Source of the DNA: DATGZX01 sp035296965
Lineage (GTDB): Bacteria > Planctomycetota > Planctomycetia > Gemmatales > Gemmataceae
Length of the DNA: 64,000 nucleotides
Direction: 5' to 3'
Assembly (NCBI GenBank): GCA_035296965.1
Contig: DATGZX010000114.1
Location: 1 to 64,000, forward strand
Both the position numbers and the translations under genes were made by a program. A model generated the notes under the pieces. That model did no database searches, was not told the origin of the DNA, and was given only the letters and a program-made list of their open reading frames with translations. Below, in pieces: positions 27,285 through 36,165 of this stretch (within the stretch, counting starts at the first letter, position 1; each line of letters begins with the position of its first letter).

Positions 27285-27662
27285 TCAGCGCAATTGCAAA
27301 TGCAGCGCTAGTTTGGCCAAGACAAGCTGATTGAGACTCACGCCTTCGGCATCGGCCTCGCTGGCCAAGGCAGCATGGAGCGACTTGGGCACGCGTACAT
27401 TGAATTTGCCGCTGTACTCCCGCCGCTGCGGTCCAACTGGAGGGTCGGGCAGACTGTCAATCAACCGGTCGACTTGCCGGCTTTCTTTTGTCTTCGCAAA
27501 GGCCACTCGGTCCTTGGGATTCGGAAATAACCGTGCGAACGGCCCTCCGGGGCCGTAGATTGCATTGTTCGCTTCCACCCAGGTTACGCCCGAAGTTTCC
27601 GCCAAATTGCGCGCGCGTGTCAATAGTTCTTGGGCACGGTTCTCAATAGTTCGTTTCGACAT
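27285..27662 (-). CDS. HicB-like ribbon-helix-helix protein
   Basis: A 125-residue protein whose C-terminal half (SGKFNVRVPKSLHAALASEA...VSLNQLVLAKLALHLQ) is a ribbon-helix-helix DNA-binding fold of the HicB/Arc type. The first 60 residues (RAQELLTRARNLAETSGVTW) are helical and of unknown role. ATG 27662 has GGGAG upstream. It lies 15 bases behind a 103-residue unknown gene and directly in front of the broken toxin. The antitoxin label rests on the RHH fold and position. No HicA toxin is visible. Confidence 0.8.
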   Translation of the reverse strand: MSKRTIENRAQELLTRARNLAETSGVTWVEANNAIYGPGGPFARLFPNPKDRVAFAKTKESRQVDRLIDSLPDPPVGPQRREYSGKFNVRVPKSLHAALASEADAEGVSLNQLVLAKLALHLQLR

Positions 27663-27677
27663 GCTCCCAGCCTCCGA

Positions 27678-27989
27678 TCAATCCAGGTCGATAATCTCGC
27701 CGGCTTCGCGAACTTCGAAGTAAATGGCTCGTTGACCCAGCTGCCTTCCCATCTGCGTGAACAGCTCACGGGCTTCGCTCACGCGCTCTGGCGGGACCAG
27801 GACCTCCAAGCGATAGCTTGTCTCCTCATACACGCGGCCATCATCCGCCACCCAAGCGCCCACGAACGGACCCTCCAGAGAATAGCCTCCAAACGTGTCA
27901 CGAACGAGGGTCAAGAAGGCGCGCCGCTCGCGCTGGCTGATTTTCGATCTATCGTTGCGATGCGTCGGGATGCGGGTGACGACGAGCAT
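27678..27989 (-). CDS. Small unknown protein, first gene of the TA-like run
   Basis: A 103-residue protein starting MLVVTRIPTHRNDRSKI; a TTG at 28061 would add 24 residues but has poor support. It shows a conserved-looking core GPFVGAWVADDGRVYEETSY followed by RLEVLVPPERVSEARELF and an amphipathic helix, suggesting a small alpha/beta fold. I do not recognise the family. Placed 15 bases before the RHH gene, it is a candidate partner of that protein, but no nuclease or toxin motif is visible. Confidence 0.65.
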   Translation of the reverse strand: MLVVTRIPTHRNDRSKISQRERRAFLTLVRDTFGGYSLEGPFVGAWVADDGRVYEETSYRLEVLVPPERVSEARELFTQMGRQLGQRAIYFEVREAGEIIDLD

Positions 27990-28122
27990 TGCAATTTCTC
28001 TCAGCTCGCGGGCGGCAACCGATCCGTGCGCTGATGATACCACAAGTAGTACCATAAGCAAAGGCGTTTCAAGTCGGGTTGGAAGTCCGGCCGACAGCCG
28101 ATTCTCGCAGGATTATCTAGCA

Positions 28123-29661
28123 TCACGCTGCGTCGGCCAGCGACCACATCTCTGTTTGATCGGCGCTGATCGAATGGACCCGCCCTTCCTCCCGGAGCTT
28201 GTAAAGCCCGGCGAGGACCTGTAATTCGGCGAAGCGCACCAGTTTGGGCGACAGCCCTTTGTAGAGTTGACGTGCAAGATCCGGAACACTCTGTGCAGAA
28301 GAGGCCAGCGCCGCCAGGAGCTGCTCTTCGCGCATATTCCTGTGCTTGATGCAATCCTCGATCGTTTGGGTGGGTCGAGTCGTGGGGCTGCCGTGGGCTG
28401 GCAGGAGCATTCTGCAATCCAGCGCGCGCAAACGCTCCAACGAATGCAAGTACACCTTCAGGTCCCCATCCGGCGGAGCAATCACCACGGAGGAGAGCGT
28501 CGAGATCATGTCGCCGGCAAAGATCAGACGATAATACGGTTCATAAAACGCCAGGTGGCCTGGTGCATGTCCCGGTGTGAAGACCCCCTCGAGATGCCAG
28601 GGCCCGCGGCCGTCGGGGGCCGTGCCCAAATCGAGGCGCTCCCCGGCTTCGATCTCGCGGTCCACGGCGACCTTGCCTTTGAGCCGCTGCGCCGTGATCG
28701 GATGAGCATAGATCGGCACTCCATAGCGTTTGGCAGACGCCGTCGCCGCACCAATGTGATCGGGATGATGGTGCGTGAGTACCACTGCGGTCAAGCGATT
28801 GCCCTCGGCATGGTGGCGATCGAGCAAGGCGAAGAGGTGCTCCTGCTCTTTCGCATCTCCCGGGCCCGGGTCGAGTAAATAGCTCGGATTCCTGCCAATC
28901 AGGTAAGCGTTCGTGTGGGTGCTGGGTGGTAGGGCGAGCGTTCGCAGCGGGATCATGCGCACGCCGGGCGTAAAGTAGATCGAGTGAATCGTCTCATCCG
29001 TTTGCGTGCGGATCAACTCCGACAGCCGGGCGGGGATTTGCTCGATCGTCAGACCGTCGATCGTCTGCAGGATCAGCACGGTCGGCGGCGAGACGAATGA
29101 TTCGCCGCGTGTCCATGGTTCCAACACTGCATGCGGTGCCGCCCATTCTCCGGTCTCCAATTCTCCCGGCCAGACTTCTGCTTTCTGGTTGTCCGGCACC
29201 CTGGCCAGGAAGAAGACCGTATTGAAGCGCGTCGGAACGAAAGAAGGCGTCGTCACGCTGCCCAGGGGAATGAAATCAGCCGCGTTCAGGCGCACGCTTA
29301 GGTGGGAGAGCACATCGGGAAAAGTCATTTCCTCGACCATCAATTTGCGGCGCAGGTAATCAAGGAGGGAACCGCTGGGAGGAAAGGAGCCGTCCGCCCG
29401 CCGGGCGATCAGAGCGCCGGTCTCTTCGAACAGCTCTCTGGCGGCTGCTGCATAGCGCTCCGAATCAACGTCTAAGGGATTGGGCCTTTCTGCTGGCGCA
29501 TCGACGGGAACCTCCCTGTCCCCAGCGGAGACCTTCCCTCCGGGAAATGCCAGGAAGCCGCCCAGGAATCGTAAGTTCGCGGACCGCCGCACGACAAAAA
29601 GCTCGGCCGGACCGGAACCTCTAGCCAGCAAAACACTGGCAGCCTTCGCGATCTGGCTCAC
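28123..29661 (-). CDS. Nudix hydrolase fused to a metallo-beta-lactamase-fold domain (LACTB2-like)
   Basis: A 512-residue fusion. Residues about 5-240 are a Nudix domain: FPGGKVSAGDREVP with a long insertion before AAARELFEETGAL, so the Nudix box is split by about 20 residues. Residues about 250-460 are a metallo-beta-lactamase fold with metal-binding VVLTHHHPDHIGAA, FTPGHAPGHLAFYEP and AGDMIST; the last 50 residues resemble the winged-helix tail of LACTB2-type ribonucleases. Likely hydrolyses nucleotide-derived and ester or RNA substrates; the exact substrates are unknown. A single-domain response regulator starts 485 bases upstream on the same strand, its stop 71 bases away. Confidence 0.88.
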   Translation of the reverse strand: MSQIAKAASVLLARGSGPAELFVVRRSANLRFLGGFLAFPGGKVSAGDREVPVDAPAERPNPLDVDSERYAAAARELFEETGALIARRADGSFPPSGSLLDYLRRKLMVEEMTFPDVLSHLSVRLNAADFIPLGSVTTPSFVPTRFNTVFFLARVPDNQKAEVWPGELETGEWAAPHAVLEPWTRGESFVSPPTVLILQTIDGLTIEQIPARLSELIRTQTDETIHSIYFTPGVRMIPLRTLALPPSTHTNAYLIGRNPSYLLDPGPGDAKEQEHLFALLDRHHAEGNRLTAVVLTHHHPDHIGAATASAKRYGVPIYAHPITAQRLKGKVAVDREIEAGERLDLGTAPDGRGPWHLEGVFTPGHAPGHLAFYEPYYRLIFAGDMISTLSSVVIAPPDGDLKVYLHSLERLRALDCRMLLPAHGSPTTRPTQTIEDCIKHRNMREEQLLAALASSAQSVPDLARQLYKGLSPKLVRFAELQVLAGLYKLREEGRVHSISADQTEMWSLADAA

Positions 29662-29732
29662 CTTGATTGGCTTCCTCTGGTAGGGAGAAGCATCCCGAAC
29701 ACGGATGGGGCAGGTGTCCGGAGAGCGAATGC

Positions 29733-30146
29733 CTACTGTTTCGTCTCGCCCTCGGCAGGCGGCTTCTTGCGCTCGGCGGAGGCGTTGAGCCCTTTTTCGA
29801 CGCTTTCCAGGAGACGTTCCATCGCAAACGGTTTGCGGATGTAATCGACGACACCAAGATACTCGGCATACGCCTTGTGCCGGCTACCCTCGTTCGCCGT
29901 GATCATGATAATGGGCGGAGCATCCGATTTATTTTTGAAATGCTCCAGAACGGGGTAGCCGCCCATGCGCGGCATCATCATGTCCAGGATGACCAGGTCC
30001 GGATGGTGCTGATAGACCATCTGCTTACCCTGCTGCCCGTCGCGCGCTTGAAAAACGCGATGTCCATGTTTTTCCAGGACAGCGCGGAGCCCGTCGCTCA
30101 GCTCCATGTCATCGTCGACGACGAGAATGGTCTTATGGTCCGCCAT
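29733..30146 (-). CDS. Single-domain response regulator (CheY-like)
   Basis: A 137-residue receiver domain: acidic pocket VDDDMEL near residue 10, phospho-acceptor Asp in VILDMMMPRMGG, conserved Thr in IMITAN and Lys in YIRKPF. There is no output domain, only a Lys/Glu-rich tail (ERKKPPAEGETKQ), so it must signal by protein contact, as CheY or phosphorelay proteins do. No histidine kinase gene is adjacent. It lies upstream of the Nudix-MBL gene in the same direction and may share its transcript. Confidence 0.93.
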   Translation of the reverse strand: MADHKTILVVDDDMELSDGLRAVLEKHGHRVFQARDGQQGKQMVYQHHPDLVILDMMMPRMGGYPVLEHFKNKSDAPPIIMITANEGSRHKAYAEYLGVVDYIRKPFAMERLLESVEKGLNASAERKKPPAEGETKQ

Positions 30147-30533
30147 TTTGCTTGTGCCTCCCGCTTATTCTCCGAGCAACCTTATCATTACAAGGTTAGC
30201 AGTCAGTCAAGATCTCGACAAGCGGCGTTGCCCGGCAGGTCTGGCCATCGCTACGCCACGTAGACCGCGGCAAGCTAGCAGCTTGCCCTACAAGTTCTGT
30301 TCCTCGAGCAGCATGGCTTTTGAGCCATGCCTGCACCGGCTGGTCGGATCGAAGCCGCATGGATCGTGCATCAAGAGTTCTACGTCCTCGTTGCCACTGA
30401 CAAGTTCAGGGAACTTACATAACATCAGTAATTATAACCGCGACTCTTTGGGACGGTCAGGACGCTTCGGCGGGGCCGTTACCCCTCTCGTGCAGCGCGA
30501 GGCCGCGGGCGTCGTGTAGCATAGGACCAAAGG
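30147..30533. other. Intergenic region with two hairpins
   Basis: A 387-base divergent spacer between the response regulator and the WalJ-like gene. It holds the GTAG-capped palindrome at 30260-30291 and a second hairpin, GCATGGCT-TTTG-AGCCATGC at 30311-30330. No gene is supported. Confidence 0.55.
30260..30291. repeat. GTAG-capped palindrome (REP-like), copy B
   Basis: GTAG, ACCGC, then the stem GGCAAGCT-AGC-AGCTTGCC, then CTAC. The cap matches copies A and E; the stem sequence differs in part. Confidence 0.6.
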
Positions 30534-31466
30534 ATGCCTCTGCATTTCACCGTGCTTGCCAGTGGGAGCGCAGGCAACGCCAGCCTGCTCGAAGTGGATG
30601 GGTTCGGCCTCCTGCTGGATGCTGGCCTGGGTCCCCGCAAGCTGGTCCAGCGGCTCAATGCCGCGGGCGCTTCCTGGAGCGGCGTCCATGCTGCCGTGCT
30701 GACACATACCCACTCGGATCACTGGAGCGAGCGGACTCTTGCACATTTGCTCCGCCGGCAGATTCCCATTTACTGCCATGCAGAGCATCATGCGGCTCTG
30801 GTGGAATATGGGACGGCGTTCGCCTCGATGCGCGAAGCAAACCTGGTGAACGGCTACCAGGACCGGGAGGAATTCTCCCTCGGCCCCGGCCTGCGCTGCC
30901 GGCCGCTGGCTCTGCGGCATGACGGAGGCGCCACCTTCGGCTTTCGCTTCGAGATCGCGAGCGACCTGTTTTCGCCGCCGTACGCACTGGGCTATGCCGC
31001 CGACCTCGGTTCGTGGACGGACGAGCTTGCCGGCCAACTTGCTGAGGTCGACGTGCTTGCACTCGAATTCAATCACGACGAGGACCTGGAACGCGCGAGC
31101 GGCCGATCCCCTCAACTCATCGCGAGGGTGCTCGGAGAAGACGGACATCTCTCGAATACCCAGGCAAGCATGCTGCTGCAAGAAGTGCTGCGCCGTTCCA
31201 CTCCGGGACGCTTGCAACACCTTGTTCAGCTCCACCTGAGCAGGGACTGCAATCGACCGGGCCTGGCGGCGGAGGCTGCCCAAACAATTCTGAATGAGTT
31301 TGAACCTTCCATCCGCCTGCGCACGGCAAGCCAGGACGAGCCCAGCCCAAAGATAATCGTGGGTGGCTCCCTGAGCGGCACGTCCCGTTCGGAGAGGCGC
31401 TCGACGCAGACGAAGGATGGCCCAAGAGATGTGGCATCCGGCCAGATGCAGCCTAGCTTCTTTTGA
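30534..31466 (+). CDS. Metallo-beta-lactamase-fold hydrolase, WalJ/YycJ family
   Basis: A 310-residue cytoplasmic protein. FTVLASGSAGNASLLEVDG is the family's N-terminal signature, and VLTHTHSDHWSERT provides the HxHxDH metal site; ALEFNHDEDLE and DGHLSNTQA are further conserved blocks. WalJ/YycJ proteins are 5'-3' exonuclease-like DNA-processing hydrolases linked to mismatch repair or cell-wall control in other phyla. The C-terminus (about 275-310) is low in conservation and Ser/Arg-rich. The start follows CCAAAGG. It converges with the 31519-33513 gene. Confidence 0.88.
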   Translation: MPLHFTVLASGSAGNASLLEVDGFGLLLDAGLGPRKLVQRLNAAGASWSGVHAAVLTHTHSDHWSERTLAHLLRRQIPIYCHAEHHAALVEYGTAFASMREANLVNGYQDREEFSLGPGLRCRPLALRHDGGATFGFRFEIASDLFSPPYALGYAADLGSWTDELAGQLAEVDVLALEFNHDEDLERASGRSPQLIARVLGEDGHLSNTQASMLLQEVLRRSTPGRLQHLVQLHLSRDCNRPGLAAEAAQTILNEFEPSIRLRTASQDEPSPKIIVGGSLSGTSRSERRSTQTKDGPRDVASGQMQPSFF

Positions 31467-31518
31467 GAGTGGGAAGAGAGACCGCGGCTGACGCCGAACT
31501 TCACAGAAATGCCCCGCG

Positions 31519-33513
31519 TCAGCCGCGATCTGCTACTTCCGACCGCCGTTGTGGACGGATACGCAACTGGCCCAAAGTTGTCTCCTCCAACTCGCCTCGA
31601 TCACCGCGCCGCTCCCACACCCGAAGGCCGATCAATCCCGCCCTTGGATACTCCTCGCCTCTGCGCAATTCATAGCCAAGGGACGGATCGACTTGCAGTT
31701 CCAACCGGCGCTGGAGTCGCTCGTCGTAGACCGTCACGATCTCTGCCGTACCGTTGTCCTCCGAGCCGCCCCGGACAATCAGGAGCCGTGGGCCGGCGAT
31801 CGTGAGGTCCAGCTTCGAGCTATCACCGAGAGCCGCAAATTCAAATTGATCGAAAAAGTGCTGCTGCGTCTGCCGCGTCGTTCGCAGAAGAAGAAAATCG
31901 TCCGCTACCTTGAGCGCGTCCTGGAGCGAGATTACGCCAGGTCGCTCCACGGTTCGCCCAGCGGGGATCGCAATGCCCGCGATCCCGGTTTTTCTTGATA
32001 AAGAAAGTCGATGTATTTCGTGGAGTTGGCCAGGCAGCAAATTCAAGTCTCCGGCCAGGAATCGCAGCCGGCGCTCGGCGATAGAGCGAGAATAGGCTTC
32101 ATAAGAAAGCAGCAACGTCCGGTCTGGTTCGCCAGGCGCTTTGCCGGTTCCCAGCGGTCGATCAAGGAAGACCGCCATGCCCAGCTCTTGCAATTCCTCC
32201 GGCTGGTGCAGATCGTCGATCGACTCCATGAGCAGGTCGTGCATCGGCAGGGACTGATCCAAGTAGAGCCGCCTGGTGCGCTTTCCAGCAACCTGGATCT
32301 GCTCCTCGGGCACCCGCAGGTGCGCTCCCGGAACAATACGCGCGTTCTCGCCTGGCGACGTCGGGGCATCCGGCACAGGCAATCCTTTGAGCAAGTGCCA
32401 CATGAGCCAGCCCTGGCGAAGGCCGCGACGGCGAATTCTCTTTTTCTTCTGCAGCGCTGGGTCGTCATGGGGCTCCGAATGAAACAGCACCGGCTCGGAT
32501 TCGATAAATTGCAGATAGGCTCTCAACAGGCTATCGAGCATCAGTGCGTCGGGGTAATTCGCGCCCTGATGATGAAACGTGACGAGATCGTAAGCGGTGA
32601 GGTGCCGCGCCGTCTGGCGCAGGAAGTAACTCAGAAGGTCTGCCACCTCTTCTCGTGTCGATAAGCCTTCCTCTGCCTGCACTGCCAGGAAGTGCAGCAG
32701 GTTGTCGACAAACCCCGTATACGGCGACAGGGCAACCTCGTTGAAGAGCCTGCGGCTGACCTTCGCCAGATGTGTGCCCTCAAATCTAAGCTGACGCCAG
32801 CGCTCTCGAAAGAGGGAGGCGCCGAAGCGAACCTCTTGGTCCGGAATGCTGCGCAGGACCGTCTCCAAGAGCCTAGCTGTCTCGGTCTCTGACAGAGATT
32901 GGGTCAATACTCGATCGATGAGCTGGTCATAGGAACGCATGGGCCCTGATTCTGCCGGTAGCTCTTCCGCTTCCATCCGGCCGAAATAAGCCAATTCGCC
33001 CAGGGAGAACGCGGGCAGAGGCGCTTCGATTGAAGTGATCGGCAACCTGCTGGAGCCGACAACCGCCTGAAAGAGCAGGCAGCGCAACTCTTCTTGAAGG
33101 TTTGATACGGAGCCGACTCGATCCAGATGAATGGAGCCGACCAGCTCGCGCAGCCACTTGCGCACCTCGCGGCTGGCGTAGACATTGTCGCCGGCATGAT
33201 ACCCTTCCCAAGCATAACAATGAATGGAGCGGACGATGTGCAGCATTCGATTGGCAACGTCGAGCTTCACCGCCAGGATCGGTTGCACGGAACGGCCGGC
33301 CGCGTCGCCCCAGAACAAATTCCAGGCTTCGAACGATTGCCGAAGTCGTGTTTGGGAAGCATCGAGCAGCCGGCCCCTGAAGATTTCCCAGGAGATCTCT
33401 TCGTGTGCCTCGTGCTGCCACTCAAGGGCCGCGTCCAGGCCCACGAAGAAATGAGCCGGATGGAGCGCCGAAGTGACGGCATTCCGCACCAGATTGAGGG
33501 GAACAGAAGTCAT
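31519..33513 (-). CDS. Large conserved-looking protein of unknown function
   Basis: A 664-residue soluble protein starting at ATG 33513 (a GTG at 33519 is the alternative). I recognise no family. Visible: an N-terminal helical part with Trp-rich stretches (LEWQHEAHEEISWEIFRGRL, EAWNLFWGDAAG), a basic patch KKKRIRRRGLRQGW near residue 360 and a beta-rich C-terminus (LDLTIAGPRLLIVRGGSEDN). No signal peptide, membrane helix, nucleotide loop or metal motif is evident. Codon use matches neighbours and the frame is uninterrupted, so it is a real gene. It converges with the WalJ-like gene. Confidence 0.8.
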   Translation of the reverse strand: MTSVPLNLVRNAVTSALHPAHFFVGLDAALEWQHEAHEEISWEIFRGRLLDASQTRLRQSFEAWNLFWGDAAGRSVQPILAVKLDVANRMLHIVRSIHCYAWEGYHAGDNVYASREVRKWLRELVGSIHLDRVGSVSNLQEELRCLLFQAVVGSSRLPITSIEAPLPAFSLGELAYFGRMEAEELPAESGPMRSYDQLIDRVLTQSLSETETARLLETVLRSIPDQEVRFGASLFRERWRQLRFEGTHLAKVSRRLFNEVALSPYTGFVDNLLHFLAVQAEEGLSTREEVADLLSYFLRQTARHLTAYDLVTFHHQGANYPDALMLDSLLRAYLQFIESEPVLFHSEPHDDPALQKKKRIRRRGLRQGWLMWHLLKGLPVPDAPTSPGENARIVPGAHLRVPEEQIQVAGKRTRRLYLDQSLPMHDLLMESIDDLHQPEELQELGMAVFLDRPLGTGKAPGEPDRTLLLSYEAYSRSIAERRLRFLAGDLNLLPGQLHEIHRLSLSRKTGIAGIAIPAGRTVERPGVISLQDALKVADDFLLLRTTRQTQQHFFDQFEFAALGDSSKLDLTIAGPRLLIVRGGSEDNGTAEIVTVYDERLQRRLELQVDPSLGYELRRGEEYPRAGLIGLRVWERRGDRGELEETTLGQLRIRPQRRSEVADRG

Positions 33514-33560
33514 GGTCACATCGAATGGGGGGTTGTCGAGTCTATATCACCGTGCCTGAT

Positions 33561-33626
33561 TCGGCAGCGGCGTAGGACAGATTTCCCAATCTGTCCGGTC
33601 AGGTTGGAAACCTGACCTACTGCCGA
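33561..33626. repeat. Double hairpin inside a GTAG...CTAC frame (REP-like), copy C
   Basis: Outer arms TCGGCAG (33561-33567) and CTGCCGA (33620-33626) enclose GTAGG (33572-33576) and CCTAC (33616-33620), within which two hairpins sit back to back: GGACAGATT/AATCTGTCC and GGTCAGGTT/AACCTGACC. The layout resembles a BIME, i.e. two REP units in one element. Confidence 0.75.
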
Positions 33627-33884
33627 GTCCCGCATGGTCATTTGGTTCCAGCAAGGACCTTGCCATCTATACTATGGGCAATCTAGCGAACGAACGGCGG
33701 AGTGCTCAAGTTTGCATGGGTTAACGGTCCCGCGGCAAATTCGGAAAGAATTCGAAGATGCCGCTATTGAGGAATGCGCGCGGGAATGCCGAATCGTATT
33801 GGTGAGTGCTAACGAATTCTCCGGACTTGCGGAGACGAGTGAATAATGTGTTCTCAACGCCAAGTTGGGCAGGAGTGGATAGTC

Positions 33885-34433
33885 ATGCACAAAGCATGCG
33901 CGTTTCTGACCGCAGCATTCCTGGCATGGGCCACGACGCCTTGCCACGCCGGGGACAACGCACAACAATCAGTGCTCCCGGCGGCGACGACTCTGTCCAA
34001 CGGGGCCGCACAGGAAAAGCTTCCCCAACCCACCGCGACGTCCGGAACTCCAGCGCTGGCAGGATCGCCGGTGCTGAACCACCTCACACCCGTTCCCGAA
34101 GGTCCCGCAGCGCCAGGCTGTTGCAGCAGCGGCTGCAATCACTGCCAGCGCTTCATCGAATGGCTGACCTACCGCCCCGTGAAGACTTGTGGGCCATGTG
34201 GCTGCCTTCTTTGTCCGGCTCCCTGCTGTGACCCGCCTCTCTACATGTTCTTCCTTGCGGAATGCCATCAGCCTGGCTGCGGAGCCAGGACAGGATGCGC
34301 CCCTAGCGGTCCGGTCGGCAAGGCAATCGACTGCTGCGCGAACCGCCATCCTTTCCTGGAATGGGTCCGCGGCCAATCCTGTGAGAAGAACTGCTGCTGC
34401 CCATGCGTAGCCGCGCCTGCCGAGGCGCACTGA
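33885..34433 (+). CDS. Cysteine-rich exported protein
   Basis: A 182-residue protein from ATG 33885, preceded by AGGAG (33871-33875). The signal peptide MHKACAFLTAAFLAWATTP ends at CHAGD. A Pro/Ala/Thr linker is followed by a Cys-dense region with clusters CCSSGCNHC, CGPCGCLLCPAPCC and CCCPC, about 24 Cys in all. It may bind metals or form a disulfide-linked envelope layer, as planctomycete walls are rich in Cys proteins. No known domain. Expression context: a gene-poor stretch, between two divergent repeats, converging with hflX. Confidence 0.72.
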   Translation: MHKACAFLTAAFLAWATTPCHAGDNAQQSVLPAATTLSNGAAQEKLPQPTATSGTPALAGSPVLNHLTPVPEGPAAPGCCSSGCNHCQRFIEWLTYRPVKTCGPCGCLLCPAPCCDPPLYMFFLAECHQPGCGARTGCAPSGPVGKAIDCCANRHPFLEWVRGQSCEKNCCCPCVAAPAEAH

Positions 34434-34495
34434 GAGAAAGGGCGTGGCTCCGTGACGTGATTTCCCGTCACGGAGCGACCAGTCCGGCAAGTCAT

Positions 34496-35809
34496 TCACG
34501 GCATCAGCAGATCGCCATTTCTTTCGACAAAGCGGACGCGCACATCCGGCGCTTGAATGTGGTGCAGAAGATGCCGTGGCAGCAGACAGCGAATCGTGAC
34601 AAGATTGTCGTGGTACTGCTTGCCGTGGATCTCAGCGTGCGCGGAGAGATATGAAAGAACTCTACCATTGCCTGCATCGGCCTCGATTTCCGCGTCGGCA
34701 AAATCGGCGCTGAGCGATTGGATCACTGCATCGCGCAGGCTATCCAGACCTTGGCCGCTGGCGGCACTGATGGGTACGGCCCGCGGATGCTGCTTCAGCA
34801 GCACATCGAGATAAGAACGGTCGGAAACCAGATCGATTTTATTCAGGACCAAGAGCGTGGGCTTATCCGCGCAACCGATTTCCTGCAAAACCTGATTGAC
34901 AGCGCGAAACTGTTCCTCGGCCGCCTGGTTGCTGGCATCGATCACGTGCAGCAGCAGCCGCGCTTGCCGGGTTTCTTCCAGCGTCGCCTTGAACGACGCG
35001 ATCAAATGGTGCGGCAGCTCCCGAATGAAGCCGACGGTATCGCTTAGCAGCACCCGGCCCCAATCTTTCAAATGCCATTGTCGAGTGCGCGTGTCCAGCG
35101 TGGAAAAAAGCTTGTCCTCGACGTAAACGTCGGCCCCGGTCAGCGCATTCATCAGGGTGCTTTTGCCGGCGTTCGTGTAGCCGACCAGCGAGACCGTGTG
35201 TTCTTCCTGCCGGCTGCGGACTTCGCGCTGCTTCCGAGCCTGAACCTCTCCCAGGCGTTCCTTAAGGTCGCGAATGCGCAGGGCCACCAGACGTCGGTCT
35301 TCCTCAAGCTGCGTTTCGCCGGGGCCGCGCAAGCCGATGCCGCCCGAGTAGCGCGAAAGATGCGTCCACATGCGCCGCAAGCGCGGCAGTGAATACTCGA
35401 GCTGGGCCAGTTCGACCTGCAAGCGGGCTTCCGCGGTGCGGGCCCGCGTCGCAAAGATGTCGAGAATCAGCTCGCTGCGATCGAGGACCTTGACCTCGGT
35501 GGCCTTCTCCAGGTTGCGGACCTGCGCCGGCGAGAGGTCGTTGTCGAAAATCACGACGTCCGCATCCGACGCCTGGACTTGCGCCTGCAACTCCGCCAGT
35601 TTCCCCTTGCCGATGTAAGTGGCGGGAATGACGGACTGCCGTTTCTGCACGAGCCCCCCAACGACAACGGCGCCAGCTGTCGTTGCCAGACCTTCGATCT
35701 CTTCGAGGGGGTCAGTACTGATCCAGGGCCGATCTGGCAGTGCCACGCTTACCAGAAAGGCGCGTTCACGGTGGACGGTGAGTTTGTCGCGAGTGATGTC
35801 TAGGCTCAC
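34496..35809 (-). CDS. hflX: GTPase HflX
   Basis: A 437-residue GTPase that binds and splits stalled 50S/70S ribosomes. N-terminal HflX domain: VVGGLVQKRQSVIPATYIGK then GKLAELQAQVQASDADVVIF; the glycine-rich linker SRYSGGIGLRGPGETQLE; then the G domain with G1 GYTNAGKST, G3 DTVGFIRELPHHL and G4 NKID. Length and order match the family. The gene converges with the Cys-rich exported protein and is divergent from the aspartokinase, with an inverted repeat in between. Confidence 0.97.
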   Translation of the reverse strand: MSLDITRDKLTVHRERAFLVSVALPDRPWISTDPLEEIEGLATTAGAVVVGGLVQKRQSVIPATYIGKGKLAELQAQVQASDADVVIFDNDLSPAQVRNLEKATEVKVLDRSELILDIFATRARTAEARLQVELAQLEYSLPRLRRMWTHLSRYSGGIGLRGPGETQLEEDRRLVALRIRDLKERLGEVQARKQREVRSRQEEHTVSLVGYTNAGKSTLMNALTGADVYVEDKLFSTLDTRTRQWHLKDWGRVLLSDTVGFIRELPHHLIASFKATLEETRQARLLLHVIDASNQAAEEQFRAVNQVLQEIGCADKPTLLVLNKIDLVSDRSYLDVLLKQHPRAVPISAASGQGLDSLRDAVIQSLSADFADAEIEADAGNGRVLSYLSAHAEIHGKQYHDNLVTIRCLLPRHLLHHIQAPDVRVRFVERNGDLLMP

Positions 35810-35899
35810 GTGGTGTTTTCGTTCCTCCCTATCAGAACCAGGTGATCGAACTGCTGATCGCAGGCCAAAGTCGGACCCATTCTCCTACTGCGGACGCCT

Positions 35900-35990
35900 C
35901 GTTTAACCGCGAGCCAGCGGCGAGCGCGTGAACTAACGGGATGCTGTATCCCTTCTGCACACGCGCTCGCCGCTGGCTCGCGGTTAAACG
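35900..35990. repeat. Dispersed inverted repeat, copy 1
   Basis: Perfect 31-bp arms (35900-35930, 35960-35990), starting CGTTTAACCGCGAGCCAGCG, with a 29-bp spacer. The same arm occurs in the element at 62403-62493 with unrelated spacer sequence. Confidence 0.9.
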
Positions 35991-36165
35991 AAGTGAGTGA
36001 AAAGCGTCAAGTGCGGTGAGGGAGTCGCCAACCTGCACAACTCATCCCTTCACGCTAACAAGAAACCTGCACGGTCTCTACCCCGAACTAGACCAGGCCG
36101 GAAATGCTCTGCTCCTGGAAGTAGCAAGTCCCGCCCGCACATGCCGCCCTGGCGTTCTATTCGAG

